From the NCBI RefSeq assembly GCF_001458115.1, contig NZ_CZRP01000012.1:62001-126000 (forward strand): 64,000 bases of DNA, given 5' to 3'. Positions 37,082 through 46,378 of this stretch are shown one piece after another (within the stretch, counting starts at the first letter, position 1; every line of letters begins with the position of its first letter). Source of the DNA: Gracilibacillus massiliensis (lineage in GTDB: Bacteria; Bacillota; Bacilli; Bacillales; Amphibacillaceae). A program made the translations under genes and the position numbers. Under the pieces are notes generated by a model. The model was not told the DNA's origin, made no database searches, and saw only the letters and a list, made by a program, of their open reading frames with translations.

Positions 37082-37459
37082 ATGGATACAATGGGTAGAC
37101 ACGTAATAGCAGAATTATGGGAATGTAATCTGGATTTATTAAATGATATAGAAACTTTAGAAAAAACGTTTGTGAATGCTGCGCTAAAAGCTGGTGCAGA
37201 AGTTCGTGAGGTTGCATTTCATAAATTTGCACCATTTGGTGTAAGTGGTGTGGTTATCATTTCTGAATCTCATTTAACGATCCATAGTTTTCCGGAACAT
37301 GGTTATGCAAGTATTGATGTTTATACGTGTGGTGACATGATTGATCCACATGTTGCGGTAGCCTATATTGAAGAACAATTAGAAGCCAAATCGACTGAAA
37401 AAATAGAAGTTCCCAGAGGAATGGGAGCAATTCAATTAAAAAATATAAAAGCACAATAA
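37082..37459 (+). CDS. speD: S-adenosylmethionine decarboxylase proenzyme
   Basis: A 125-residue class 1b SpeD that makes decarboxylated SAM, the aminopropyl donor for spermidine. It self-cleaves between Glu62 and Ser63 ([19 protein letters not shown]), leaving a pyruvoyl group. Catalytic His and Cys segments ([15 protein letters not shown]) follow. ATG 37082 is chosen because GGGGGAG lies 6 bases before it and B. subtilis SpeD also starts MDTMGRHVI. It may also supply the membrane aminopropyltransferase at 5.4 kb (inference). Confidence 0.96.
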   Translation: MDTMGRHVIAELWECNLDLLNDIETLEKTFVNAALKAGAEVREVAFHKFAPFGVSGVVIISESHLTIHSFPEHGYASIDVYTCGDMIDPHVAVAYIEEQLEAKSTEKIEVPRGMGAIQLKNIKAQ

Positions 37460-37478
37460 GAAGCCAGGATAAACTCTG

Positions 37479-37515
37479 AATCCAAACGTTTTATCAATTA
37501 AACGTTTGGATTTTA
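37479..37515 (+). terminator. ATCCAAACG-type terminator after speD
   Basis: ATCCAAACGTTT pairs with AAACGTTTGGAT, followed by TTTT. Confidence 0.85.
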
Positions 37516-37587
37516 CTATTACCAGCTTTCGGACATAGATATTTTTCTTCACGTCAAAACGATATATGGCGCAATAACAAGCTACTA

Positions 37588-38120
37588 CACTATAAACGAT
37601 GTAGTAATTTTGAATTGAATAGTGTGCTTGCATATCGTTCCGGCCGATTGCTTCGCTTTTACCACAGGCATAAGTCAACATCTGTTCAAGCAAGCTTTCA
37701 AAGTGTTTCCTATACCGCAGGGACGGCCTCAGCTAATTTTTAAAACTAAAATAAATTTTAGTTTTAAAAATGGATCTTCAGCTCGTACTGTTCCTGCAGG
37801 AGTCTGCGCAATCGGCCTCCACTATATGAATGTTCTACAATGCTTGTGACAGCTAGTATTAGAAGCTGTTACTCCAATCAACAATTTTTCAAATGATAGA
37901 AATACCATAATGCTCCTTCATGCTAGCGTTGTAGCATATCAAATTAGCGCAGGCGTCCGCTTCCACTCCTGCGAGAAGTTTTTATCCGAAGATCCACTTT
38001 TTAAGCGCACTTTGCTGAAAAAGTTAGCTGAGGAGAAAAACCCGCGGAAAGGGAAGCGGACAAGCCCGAGCGGTTTCTAAGCAGAGATATAATTTCAAAA
38101 TTACTACATCAATTATAGTG
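37588..38120. repeat. Composite inverted-repeat element, copy C (533 bp)
   Basis: Inner ends are perfect 17-base inverted repeats (GATGTAGTAATTTTGAA at 37598 and its complement at 38094-38110), and CACTATAA / TTATAGTG extend them. The second subunit (about 37946-38080) has basal stem CCGCTTCC (37957) / GGAAGCGG (38052). The first subunit is strongly diverged but keeps a basal stem GGCCGATTGC (37642) / GCAATCGGCC (37808) and a perfect 16-base apical hairpin (37737-37752 with 37755-37770). Confidence 0.85.
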
Positions 38121-38259
38121 AAATAATCATAAAAACTATTTTGTTTTAAACTCATTTCTAAAGAAAGAATTTCGCGTAACAGATAGTGATTAATCGTTTT
38201 CTTTGCTAAAACGTGTTAAAATGTATAGTAATAAAATACATAACGAGGTGTAATAATAT

Positions 38260-38649
38260 ATGTCATTCCGTAACACGTTAAATAAGAATTTTAATAATCA
38301 CTCAGAAACAAGAGACAAACATTGGGATCCAGCTTTGCAGACCCATTACTTTAAAACAACAAAAGATAAAGCATTTGACAAATTAGAGCCACTATTCAGT
38401 AATATGAAAGAATGCCAAATTGTTGGTATTTCTAAAGAACATGGAGAAATTAGTTTTAACTACAAAGCAGGACGAAAAGTATTTATCATTATGACTATTA
38501 TCATGGTAAAACCTTATCGGACAGCAATCGATATTTCAGCTACAACAGAATCAGCTATACCATTTGACTTTGGTTATAGTCATAAATTAATTCCAAAGCT
38601 TTATGCTAAAATAAAGAAAGAGTTAGATTTCGTCGGTACGAAAGAATAA
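38260..38649 (+). CDS. Conserved hypothetical cytosolic protein
   Basis: A 129-residue protein without signal peptide. The N-terminus (MSFRNTLNKNFNNHSETRDKH) is charged, followed by an alpha/beta-type region with a hydrophobic strand (VFIIMTIIMVKPYRTAIDISATT, in which no helix long enough for a membrane span is certain), and a Lys-rich C-terminus. I do not recognise a family with confidence. It has GAGGTG before the ATG, sits behind element C and 21 bases before nrdR, and is probably co-transcribed with nrdR-dnaB-dnaI. Confidence 0.75.
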   Translation: MSFRNTLNKNFNNHSETRDKHWDPALQTHYFKTTKDKAFDKLEPLFSNMKECQIVGISKEHGEISFNYKAGRKVFIIMTIIMVKPYRTAIDISATTESAIPFDFGYSHKLIPKLYAKIKKELDFVGTKE

Positions 38650-38670
38650 AGAAACGAAGGATGATTAAGC

Positions 38671-39135
38671 TTGCGGTGTCCACATTGTCATTATAAAAAT
38701 ACTAAAGTATTAGATTCGAGACCAATTGAAGAAGGTCGCTCCATACGTCGAAGAAGAGAGTGTGAATCGTGTGATTTTCGCTTCACAACATTTGAGCGAA
38801 TTGAAGAGGTACCTTTAATTGTCGTGAAAAAAGAAGGGACAAGAGAAGAATATAGTCGTGACAAATTAATGCGCGGCTTAATTCGAGCATGCGAAAAAAG
38901 ACCGGTAGCATTAGAACAACTTGAGAATATTGCAGTTGATATTGAGACAGAATTGCGAAATCGCGGGACATCTGAAGTACAAAGTGATGATATCGGTGAA
39001 ATGGTGATGGATCGTCTAGCAGATGTGGACGAGGTAGCCTATGTGCGCTTTGCATCTGTCTATCGACAATTCAAAGATATTAGTGTGTTTTTGGACGAGT
39101 TAAAAGATTTAATTCGAAATGACAAGAATGATTGA
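38671..39135 (+). CDS. nrdR: Transcriptional repressor NrdR
   Basis: A 154-residue repressor of ribonucleotide reductase genes. The N-terminal zinc ribbon has CPHC and [13 protein letters not shown] (residues 3-40), and the ATP-cone domain (~49-140) senses ATP/dATP ([20 protein letters not shown]). The start is TTG 38671, usual in this family. The neighbour order nrdR-dnaB-dnaI matches B. subtilis. Confidence 0.97.
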   Translation: MRCPHCHYKNTKVLDSRPIEEGRSIRRRRECESCDFRFTTFERIEEVPLIVVKKEGTREEYSRDKLMRGLIRACEKRPVALEQLENIAVDIETELRNRGTSEVQSDDIGEMVMDRLADVDEVAYVRFASVYRQFKDISVFLDELKDLIRNDKND

Positions 39136-39157
39136 GGTATAGAAAGGAGACATATAC

Positions 39158-40525
39158 ATGGGATTAGGCGATATCGGAAAAATACTACCTTCAGAATTAT
39201 ACAGTGTCGATACTTCCCAGGAACTATCCCTTTTCTATACAAACTCGCTGACACATCTTTATCAACCTCTAATCGGTATTGACGCTATGTCACTCTATCA
39301 AACACTTTATACAGAGTCTACATTAAATTCGGACTACCAGACCCATCATATGCTAATGAATTATATTGGTTTACCGCTTGATCGAATTTATCGAGCAAGA
39401 AGGAAACTAGAAGCGATCGGTCTATTGCAAACTTTTGAAGAAACAAACGAAGAACAAAAGGTCTATCAATATCTTATACATCCACCGCAATCTGCACATC
39501 GTTTTTTTGAGAATGATTTTTTAAGCCATTTGTTATACCATCAACTCGGTAGTGATAAATACAAAAAAATAAAACAAGCCTTTGTAAAACAAGAACATAA
39601 GAAAAATGCTCATAAAGAAACAACCGCTCGTTTTGAAGAAGTTTTTCAATTAGTCGATCAACAGCCAAGTCCAACACAATTACAATCCCATGAAAAAGAG
39701 ATGGAAGTACCTATAGGAGAGAAAGTAGACTTTGAATGGTTAGAACAAATTTTGAAACAGCGAATGTTACCAGTAGAGCAAATCTTAACGGTCTCAGCAA
39801 GAAAATTAATTAATCAAATGTTTGTAGCATATGACTTAACCAATCAAGATATCGAAAAAGCATTAATTTGGTCGATTAACGATGAGAATCAATTGTTAAC
39901 CAATGAATTTAAGAATGCATGTATGGATTTAGTACGTGCAACGAAACCGAACGTTTCTTTACATGTTGCCTCAGATAAACAAAAAGTAGCTGCAGAGAAA
40001 CCAAAGAATCCATCTAAATCGAAAGCAGACCAATTCATTGAAATGTTAGAACACATTTCGCCAAGGCAATTATTGCAAGATCTTTCGGGTGGTAATCAAC
40101 CATCACAACATGATTTAAAAGTAATCAGTGAAGTAATGACAAACCAAGGACTTAATCCAGGGGTTATGAATGTATTACTGCACTACGTTTTATTAAAAAC
40201 GGATATGAAGCTATCCAAAAGTTATTTAGAAACAATAGCAAGTCATTGGGCACGTAAAAATGTGAAGACAGTAAGACAAGCGATGACATTAGCAAAATCA
40301 GAAAATAAAAAATACCAACAATGGACAACTACATCTAAAAATAATAAGCGCTATTCGAATAAAAATACTAAAAAAGACATTGTGCCAGATTGGTATAAAA
40401 AGCAAAAACAACAAACTTCGAAAGAAAATAAACAACCAGATTCTACAGAGGAAAAAGAAAGAAAAGCAAAAGAAGCAGATGAAATGCTTGCACAATACCT
40501 AGCGCAACAAGCTAATGATGAATAA
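39158..40525 (+). CDS. dnaB: Replication initiation and membrane attachment protein DnaB
   Basis: A 455-residue Firmicute helicase-loading protein (not the replicative helicase). It has an N-terminal winged-helix region (~1-130, LYQPLIGIDAMSLYQTLY), two DnaB/C helical domains (~190-260 and ~310-390, with the YxxxIxxxW-type motif in YLETIASHWARKNVKT) and a charged, Lys/Glu-rich C-terminal tail. With DnaD and DnaI it loads the helicase at the origin and at restart. GAAAGGAG lies before the ATG. dnaI begins 11 bases after the stop. Confidence 0.93.
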   Translation: MGLGDIGKILPSELYSVDTSQELSLFYTNSLTHLYQPLIGIDAMSLYQTLYTESTLNSDYQTHHMLMNYIGLPLDRIYRARRKLEAIGLLQTFEETNEEQKVYQYLIHPPQSAHRFFENDFLSHLLYHQLGSDKYKKIKQAFVKQEHKKNAHKETTARFEEVFQLVDQQPSPTQLQSHEKEMEVPIGEKVDFEWLEQILKQRMLPVEQILTVSARKLINQMFVAYDLTNQDIEKALIWSINDENQLLTNEFKNACMDLVRATKPNVSLHVASDKQKVAAEKPKNPSKSKADQFIEMLEHISPRQLLQDLSGGNQPSQHDLKVISEVMTNQGLNPGVMNVLLHYVLLKTDMKLSKSYLETIASHWARKNVKTVRQAMTLAKSENKKYQQWTTTSKNNKRYSNKNTKKDIVPDWYKKQKQQTSKENKQPDSTEEKERKAKEADEMLAQYLAQQANDE

Positions 40526-40536
40526 GGGTGATCGTC

Positions 40537-41472
40537 ATGGAACCAATCCAATCAGCCATGAAGAAATGGATGAATTCGAATAAAAAAATCAGTGATAACT
40601 TTAATCAACAACGAATGAATGTTATTAATGATCCTGAAATTAGACAAAAACTTAGTGATCATGTTGAATTAGATGAACAGGATATTAATCGTCATTTGAT
40701 GAAGTTATATGAATACCAACAAGCATCTAAGAATTGTCAGGATTGTCCGAACTTAGATGGATGCAAAAATATACTAAAAGGCTTCACCCCTCATCTGGAT
40801 ATTGATGGAAAATCAATTTCCTTACGATATGAAAAGTGTAAAAATAAAGTACATGAAGAAGCACAAATTGAAAAAGAATCATTAGTAAAAAGTTTATACA
40901 TTCCAAAACAAATTAAATTAGCTAAATTAGAGAATATGGATGCTTCTTCCTATGAGCGGAAAGAAGTAATTAAAGAAATTATTGAATTTGTCCAAAATTA
41001 TTCGAGTGGTACATTTCACAGAGGTTTGTATATTCATGGGCAATTCGGAACAGGGAAATCCTATATCTTAGGTGTAATTGCAAATGAATTAAAAAATCGA
41101 TCCGTTAATTCCGCTATTATTTACATGCCAGAGTTTGTACGTGAAATGAAAGCATCGATTAAAAATGACAGTCTTCAATCCAAAGTGGAACGATTTAAAA
41201 AAGTAGACGTATTAATGTTTGATGACATTGGTGCAGAATCGATATCACCGTGGTTTCGTGATGAGATCCTTGGTGCGATTCTTCAATATCGAATGATGGA
41301 GGAACTGCCTGTATTCTTTACATCTAATTATAATCTAGCACAACTCGAAGATCATTTGTCCACATCTAATCGAGGCGATGTGGAAACAATTAAAGCTGGC
41401 CGAATTATCGAACGTATTACACAGTTAAGCAAGCCGCTTGAATTATCCAATCGTTATCGATCAAGTGAATAA
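40537..41472 (+). CDS. dnaI: Primosomal helicase loader DnaI
   Basis: A 311-residue AAA+ ATPase that loads the replicative helicase. The N-terminal domain (1-~135) has the zinc-binding cysteines in CQDCPNLDGC and a further Cys in YEKC; the AAA+ domain has Walker A GQFGTGKS, Walker B VLMFDDIGAE and an Arg-finger region. ATG 40537 is chosen for its spacing from AAGGGTG; the GTG at 40528 is part of that site. A terminator follows. Confidence 0.95.
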   Translation: MEPIQSAMKKWMNSNKKISDNFNQQRMNVINDPEIRQKLSDHVELDEQDINRHLMKLYEYQQASKNCQDCPNLDGCKNILKGFTPHLDIDGKSISLRYEKCKNKVHEEAQIEKESLVKSLYIPKQIKLAKLENMDASSYERKEVIKEIIEFVQNYSSGTFHRGLYIHGQFGTGKSYILGVIANELKNRSVNSAIIYMPEFVREMKASIKNDSLQSKVERFKKVDVLMFDDIGAESISPWFRDEILGAILQYRMMEELPVFFTSNYNLAQLEDHLSTSNRGDVETIKAGRIIERITQLSKPLELSNRYRSSE

Positions 41473-41516
41473 TAATAACTTCTGTCTAATCTTAGGACAG
41501 AGGTTATTTTTTTTGC
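41473..41516 (+). terminator. Terminator of nrdR-dnaB-dnaI
   Basis: AATAACTTCTGTC pairs with GACAGAGGTTATT, followed by eight T. Confidence 0.9.
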
Positions 41517-41565
41517 TTATCACCCATATAATATATCAGTTTGATGGTGGTGAGGGTGATGAGAC

Positions 41566-42417
41566 TTGTTGGAAGTATATTTTGAACAAGATACGGAAGC
41601 GAATCTGTTTTATCAGTTATTGAAACAAGAGAAAGACAAGTGGAACGCGGTACGTAAACGAGTAAAAAGGACACTTATTCAATTAAATCCTGTCGTTGAA
41701 ATGGACTGGGAAGAGGAAAAAAGACATTTAGCACCATTGTTAAGTTTGGTTTTTATTCAGTGTAGGGAACTAGCGATGATTCGACATATACTTAGGAAAA
41801 AATATTATTTCTCAAATGAAGATGAAATTGAACGAATTACCTCAATCGCCAGATCCTTGTTAGAAAAAGATGAAACAGTGTATGAAGATCGAATTCATCA
41901 ACATGAACTTCGAGATATATTAACTACTATTTTCACTTTGCAAATCGATGAAAGCTTTGTCCGGTTTGATTCAATTATTCATTTCCGTTTACATCATTAT
42001 GTGGATCAATTAACCGAAATGGTGGGACTGGCAATCGATGAATTTAAGCGAGAAGAAGAGTATCAAGAATTTATTCATTCGATTAGAGAGTTTATTAAGA
42101 GGAAATTGCCAGAAGAAGAGGTGGTTCATGTAGTACAAGGGGGAAGTTTTCAATTTTACCGAGATAATGGTGTCCAATATACGATGGAAGATCTAAAGGA
42201 TTTGAAAGCCCGCTTTCCATTGTTTATATTTGGCTTAGAAAAAGAGGAATGGGATATATCACCATTAATTATGTTAGCTCCATCTCGTATTTATCTATAC
42301 GGTGAGGACCAATCAGAAACAAGAACTCATACGATTATGACTATTTTTCAGGAAAGATGTAGTTTTTATGCAACGGATTACTTTCCATTTTTACTGCCAG
42401 ATCAAAAAGAATCTTGA
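41566..42417 (+). CDS. ytxC: YtxC-like sporulation protein
   Basis: A 283-residue mainly helical protein resembling the YtxC family, which is annotated as putative sporulation protein. No catalytic motif is visible; the sequence has a conserved-looking stretch VVHVVQGGSFQFYRDNG near residue 185. The start is TTG 41566, behind GAGGGTGATGAG. In B. subtilis ytxB lies between dnaI and ytxC; it is absent here. The start of the thrS leader is 20 bases downstream. Confidence 0.82.
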   Translation: MLEVYFEQDTEANLFYQLLKQEKDKWNAVRKRVKRTLIQLNPVVEMDWEEEKRHLAPLLSLVFIQCRELAMIRHILRKKYYFSNEDEIERITSIARSLLEKDETVYEDRIHQHELRDILTTIFTLQIDESFVRFDSIIHFRLHHYVDQLTEMVGLAIDEFKREEEYQEFIHSIREFIKRKLPEEEVVHVVQGGSFQFYRDNGVQYTMEDLKDLKARFPLFIFGLEKEEWDISPLIMLAPSRIYLYGEDQSETRTHTIMTIFQERCSFYATDYFPFLLPDQKES

Positions 42418-42442
42418 TTTTTTTTCTGAGTATCGTTATAAT
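42414..42442 (+). promoter_or_regulatory. Sigma-A promoter of thrS
   Basis: TTGATT (42414-42419), a 17-base spacer and TATAAT (42437-42442) precede the T-box leader. The -35 overlaps the end of ytxC. Confidence 0.7.
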
Positions 42443-42449
42443 AAATCGC

Positions 42450-42716
42450 ATAACAATAAAACTTGCGTTGAAGAGGACAAGATTGTCTGTACGGCATACT
42501 ATAAGAGAAGGGAAGCCACGGCTGAAAGTTTCCTGTATGACCACATGCAATTACCCCCTCTGAGCACTACTATGGAACGCTTATGCAATTAATTAGTAGC
42601 GATCGTCATCGATATCGACTTTCAATGAGCTGCACTAAACGTGTAGAAAATTGGGTGGAACCACGGGTATAACGCTCGTCCCTTTACAATAAGTAGGGGG
42701 ATGGGCGTTTTTTATT
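42450..42716 (+). ncRNA. T-box leader of thrS
   Basis: The T-box sequence GGGTGGAACCACGGG is at 42653-42667 and is followed by a terminator whose arms ACGCTCGTCCC and GGGGATGGGCGT lie at 42672-42710. Uncharged tRNA-Thr would favour the antiterminator and expression of thrS. Threonine codons occur in the stem I region (near 42563), but the specifier was not fixed by folding. Confidence 0.9.
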
Positions 42717-42760
42717 TGGTCCAATAGTAGAGAATTATTAAGAAAAGGAGCGGATCTAAC

Positions 42761-44707
42761 ATGAGTAAAATTAATATTACTTTTCCTGACGGGACAGTAA
42801 AACCTTTTGATGAAGGCACAACTGGCGAAGAGATTGCAGCATCAATTTCACCTGGTCTGAAAAAACAAGCGTTAGCGATTAAATTAGATAATACGATGTA
42901 TGATCTTCGTACACCATTGAAATCAGATGGAGCTATTGAGATTATAACTGTGAAAAATGAAGAAGGTCTTGAAGTATTACGGCACTCGACAGCACACCTT
43001 ATGGCACAAGCAATCAAACGCCTTTATGATAATGTCAAATTAGGTGTCGGACCTACTATCGAGGGTGGCTTCTATTACGACATTGATATGGAAGAGACAA
43101 TTACACCAGAAGATCTTCCACGTATTGAAAAGGAAATGAAACGAATTGTCGATGAAAACTTAGAAGTTGTTCGTAAAGAAGTAAGTCGTAACGAAGCAAA
43201 AGCTATTTATGAAGAAATTGGCGATGACTTAAAATTGGAATTGTTAGAAGCAATCCCTGAAGACGAAACCGTGACGATTTATGAACAAGGTGAATTTTTT
43301 GATCTTTGTCGAGGTGTACATGTCCCACAAACTAGTAAGATTAAGATCTTTAAATTACTAAGTATTTCTGGTGCCTATTGGCGTGGAGATAGCAACAACC
43401 AAATGTTACAGCGTATTTATGGTACAGCTTTTGATAAACAAGGTCAGTTAGATGAATACTTACGTTTGCGAGAAGAAGCAAAAGAGCGCGACCATCGTAA
43501 AATTGGTAAAGAGTTAGGTATTTTTACGGTGTCTCAAAAAGTAGGACAAGGCTTGCCGTTGTGGCTGCCAAACGGGGCAACCATTCGTCGTACAATTGAA
43601 CGCTATATAGTCGATTTAGAGGAACGACTTGGATATGATCATGTATACACGCCAATTTTAGGTAGTAAAGAATTATATCAGACAAGTGGCCACTGGGATC
43701 ATTATCAAGACGATATCTTCCCACCAATGCAAATGGATAATGAAGAATTAATTTTGCGACCGATGAATTGTCCACACCATATGATGGTATACAAAAATGA
43801 ATTACACAGTTATCGTAATTTGCCAGTTCGTATTGCAGAACTTGGAACCATGCATCGTCATGAAATGTCTGGAGCATTAGCAGGCCTTCAGCGTGTACGT
43901 GCGATGACCTTGAATGATGCACATATTTTTGCTCGTCCAGATCAATTAAAAGATGAATTTATTCGAGTGGTTGAGTTAGTACAGAATGTCTATCAAGACT
44001 TCGGTATTGATGATTATTATTTCCGCTTGTCTTATCGTGATCCAGAGGATACGGAGAAATATGTAGACAACGATGAAATGTGGGAAAAAGCACAAAGCCT
44101 TTTAAAAGAGACTATGGAAGAGATGAATCTGGAATATGTGGAAGCAGAAGGAGAGGCAGCGTTTTACGGTCCTAAACTAGATGTGCAAGTGAAAACAGCA
44201 CTAGGAAAAGACGAAACGCTATCAACGGTACAATTAGATTTCCATTTACCAGAACGATTTGATTTAACCTATATTGGTGAGGATGGGAAAGAACATCGTC
44301 CAGTCGTTATCCACCGTGGCGTAGTTTCTACGATGGAACGCTTTGTGGCTTTCTTAATTGAAGAATATAAGGGTGCATTCCCAACATGGTTATCACCAGT
44401 GCAAGCACGTATCATTCCGGTCTCTGCTGAAGTACATTTTGATTATGCAAAAAAGGTTGAAGAAGAATTACGATTTGCTGGAGTACGTGTAGAAGTAGAT
44501 GAACGTGACGAAAAAATAGGATATAAAATTCGCGAAGCACAAACTGCAAAGATCCCGTTTGCCCTTATAGTAGGTGACAAAGAAGTGGAAGCAAATGCAG
44601 TCAATGTTCGTCGTTACGGAGAAAAAGACTCTGAAACGATGGAATTCGAGGAATTTAAATCCCTGATCCAGAAAGAAATTCAAAATAGAACATTACGCAA
44701 TAAATAG
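42761..44707 (+). CDS. thrS: Threonine--tRNA ligase
   Basis: A 648-residue class II synthetase. Domains: TGS (1-62), editing domain (~65-225, with [10 protein letters not shown] metal/His motif), catalytic core (~270-535, with class II motif 2 region [20 protein letters not shown] and the zinc ligands Cys in MNCPHH and later His), and anticodon-binding domain (~540-640). AAGGAG precedes the ATG. Expression is controlled by the T-box leader, and a terminator follows. Confidence 0.98.
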   Translation: MSKINITFPDGTVKPFDEGTTGEEIAASISPGLKKQALAIKLDNTMYDLRTPLKSDGAIEIITVKNEEGLEVLRHSTAHLMAQAIKRLYDNVKLGVGPTIEGGFYYDIDMEETITPEDLPRIEKEMKRIVDENLEVVRKEVSRNEAKAIYEEIGDDLKLELLEAIPEDETVTIYEQGEFFDLCRGVHVPQTSKIKIFKLLSISGAYWRGDSNNQMLQRIYGTAFDKQGQLDEYLRLREEAKERDHRKIGKELGIFTVSQKVGQGLPLWLPNGATIRRTIERYIVDLEERLGYDHVYTPILGSKELYQTSGHWDHYQDDIFPPMQMDNEELILRPMNCPHHMMVYKNELHSYRNLPVRIAELGTMHRHEMSGALAGLQRVRAMTLNDAHIFARPDQLKDEFIRVVELVQNVYQDFGIDDYYFRLSYRDPEDTEKYVDNDEMWEKAQSLLKETMEEMNLEYVEAEGEAAFYGPKLDVQVKTALGKDETLSTVQLDFHLPERFDLTYIGEDGKEHRPVVIHRGVVSTMERFVAFLIEEYKGAFPTWLSPVQARIIPVSAEVHFDYAKKVEEELRFAGVRVEVDERDEKIGYKIREAQTAKIPFALIVGDKEVEANAVNVRRYGEKDSETMEFEEFKSLIQKEIQNRTLRNK

Positions 44708-44711
44708 TAGC

Positions 44712-44749
44712 AGATCCCTGTCCTCCTCTTATTGGACAGGGATTTTTTG
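44712..44749 (+). terminator. Terminator of thrS
   Basis: ATCCCTGTCC (44714-44723) pairs with GGACAGGGAT (44734-44743), followed by T. Confidence 0.9.
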
Positions 44750-44780
44750 TTTTTAGGCAAGAAAGTATAAAAATTCGCAG

Positions 44781-44927
44781 ATGTCTAGCTCCGAGCACCC
44801 AAAAACTAGGCGACTTCACGAAATCGCCCTACGATAAGTCATCATTAGTTAGGAAACTCACCGTGATTCCTTTATCTTAGTTGATTCCGAAGTCGCTACG
44901 TTTCTAAACGGGCGCTCTGCGCTTTTC
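44781..44927. repeat. 147-bp intergenic repeat, copy 2
   Basis: It is closely similar to 1123-1270 along its whole length, including the ATGTCTAGCTCCGAG start and the GGGCGCTCTGCGCTTTTC end. An inner stem GCGACTTC / GAAGTCGC is complete here. Like copy 1 it begins about 33 bases after a terminator T run. Confidence 0.8.
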
Positions 44928-44993
44928 TTATTACATAAATTTTGTTAATGAGGTTAGAATATACGAGAATCTTAACTATAGGAGGTCACGATT

Positions 44994-45620
44994 TTGCAAA
45001 ATAATAATCAAATGCAAGGTAATATGCAAATGTCTCAAAATATGGCGAATCAAGGTATTAGCTTTAATCATGGGGCACACGAAATGCTTGATTCACATGA
45101 ATTAGTCGGTAATTTGATTGGTATTATCGAACAATATCAGCTGTATAATCAACACATCCAGGATCAAGAGTTAAAAGCTATTCTTGAGCGCCAGTCATCG
45201 TTTCTGATCCAGTTATATAACACGATGGTAGAAAGTTTCCAAACTGGACAGGATCCACAGGTTCCAACGCAACAGTATAAAATGCAAGAAGACAATGAAA
45301 TTACGTACGGAATGACAGCAGGACAGCCGAAAAAACCAAAACAATCAGTCGACGAGTTTTCAGATGAGTGTTTCTCTTCTTTCATGTTAGGACATACAAA
45401 ATCAGCTTCGTCTGCATTGGCAATGGCTGCAGTAGAAATGAACCATCCGGTTTTGCGACGTATCATTGCTGACAGTGTACCGAATATGATTGAAATGAGT
45501 TATGAACTCTTTCTTTACCAAAATAAAAATGGTTATTACCAAGTTCCAAAGCTTAATGAGCAAGATATGAACGTCATGTTGAATGCTTATACAAAAGCCC
45601 CGCAGCAAGGAATGCATTAA
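44994..45620 (+). CDS. CotF-type spore coat protein
   Basis: A 208-residue protein with a Gln/Asn/Met-rich N-terminus (MQNNNQMQGNMQMSQNM) and two ferritin-like helical halves of the CotF coat family (HEMLDSHELVGNLIGIIEQYQLYNQH and VDEFSDECFSSFMLGHTKSASSALAMAAVEMNHPVLRRI). Coat proteins of this type are made in the mother cell. The start is TTG 44994 with AGGAGG 7 bases upstream. It is not part of the usual B. subtilis order here and may be a lineage-specific insertion together with the flanking repeats. Confidence 0.85.
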   Translation: MQNNNQMQGNMQMSQNMANQGISFNHGAHEMLDSHELVGNLIGIIEQYQLYNQHIQDQELKAILERQSSFLIQLYNTMVESFQTGQDPQVPTQQYKMQEDNEITYGMTAGQPKKPKQSVDEFSDECFSSFMLGHTKSASSALAMAAVEMNHPVLRRIIADSVPNMIEMSYELFLYQNKNGYYQVPKLNEQDMNVMLNAYTKAPQQGMH

Positions 45621-45649
45621 GCAGAATCAGGCTGAGACAGAAGTAATTA

Positions 45650-45704
45650 TAAAAATTCAAACGATTATTCGAATATATTTCGAAATCGTTTGGATTTTTA
45701 TGCG
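45650..45704 (+). terminator. ATCCAAACG-type terminator after the coat gene
   Basis: ATTCAAACGATT and AATCGTTTGGAT pair, with an inner extension TTCGAA / TTCGAA, followed by T. Confidence 0.8.
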
Positions 45705-45716
45705 TATTAGAACAAT

Positions 45717-46218
45717 ACTACGCAATAACTTATGAGTAACTATTAGACAAAGTGGTAATTTTGAAATGATTGATTTACTAGTCATCCGCTCCGGCTGCCC
45801 ACTTTCCTTTCCGTGGGGTTTTCCCTTCAGCTAACTTTTTTAAGCAAAGAACGCTAAAAAAAGTGGATCTTCAGGTAAAACGTTCCCACAGGAGTGAAAG
45901 TGGGCGGCCTGCGCTCATATAATTGGTCTACAACTATTGTGACAGGTAGCATTTTGATCTGTTACATTAATTATTCATTTTTCACACTGCAGAAATGGCA
46001 TAATGCTACCTCATGCTAGCGTTGTAGAATATCAAATTAGCGCAGGCGTCCACTTCGACTCCTGAGGGATTAGCATGATCTGAAGTTCCACTTTGAAAAG
46101 TGTTTTTCTTTTCAAAGTTAGCTGAAGAGCATGCCCCTCGGAAAGCGAAGTGGGCAAGCCGGAGCGGTTGCTAAGCACACACCTCATCTCAAAATGACTA
46201 CATCACTTACTGCGCAGT
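45717..46218. repeat. Composite inverted-repeat element, copy D (502 bp)
   Basis: The ends ACTACGCAATAA and TTACTGCGCAGT (46207-46218) are imperfect inverted repeats (10 of 12). The second subunit (about 46041-46165) has basal stem CCACTTCG (46050) / CGAAGTGG (46146) and apical hairpin CTTTGAAAAG (46091) / CTTTTCAAAG (46108). It is very like copy B in the left half. Confidence 0.85.
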
Positions 46219-46318
46219 AATACATATTGTATATTTCTTCTTTTAATTAAAAAATATTATTTTGCAAAAGCAAACTACTCAGGAGCTCTCAATTACGTGT
46301 CTTTCTTAAGCATGAAAG

Positions 46319-46333
46319 ATGCAATCGTTTACA
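46319..46333 (+). promoter_or_regulatory. Candidate CcpA (cre) site before the aldo/keto reductase gene
   Basis: ATGCAATCGTTTACA fits the cre consensus WTGNAANCGNWNNCW at every fixed position. It ends 46 bases before the start codon. Confidence 0.55.
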
Positions 46334-46378
46334 ATGGAGAGTATGATGGAAGAGAAAACAAACATTGGAGGAGATTTA

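Noticed and set aside
37622-37849. 75-codon open frame in element C
   Set aside because: It lies wholly inside the diverged repeat subunit with long hairpins and has no ribosome binding site.
42368-42592. 74-codon open frame before thrS
   Set aside because: It covers the promoter and T-box leader; the sequence is explained by RNA structure.
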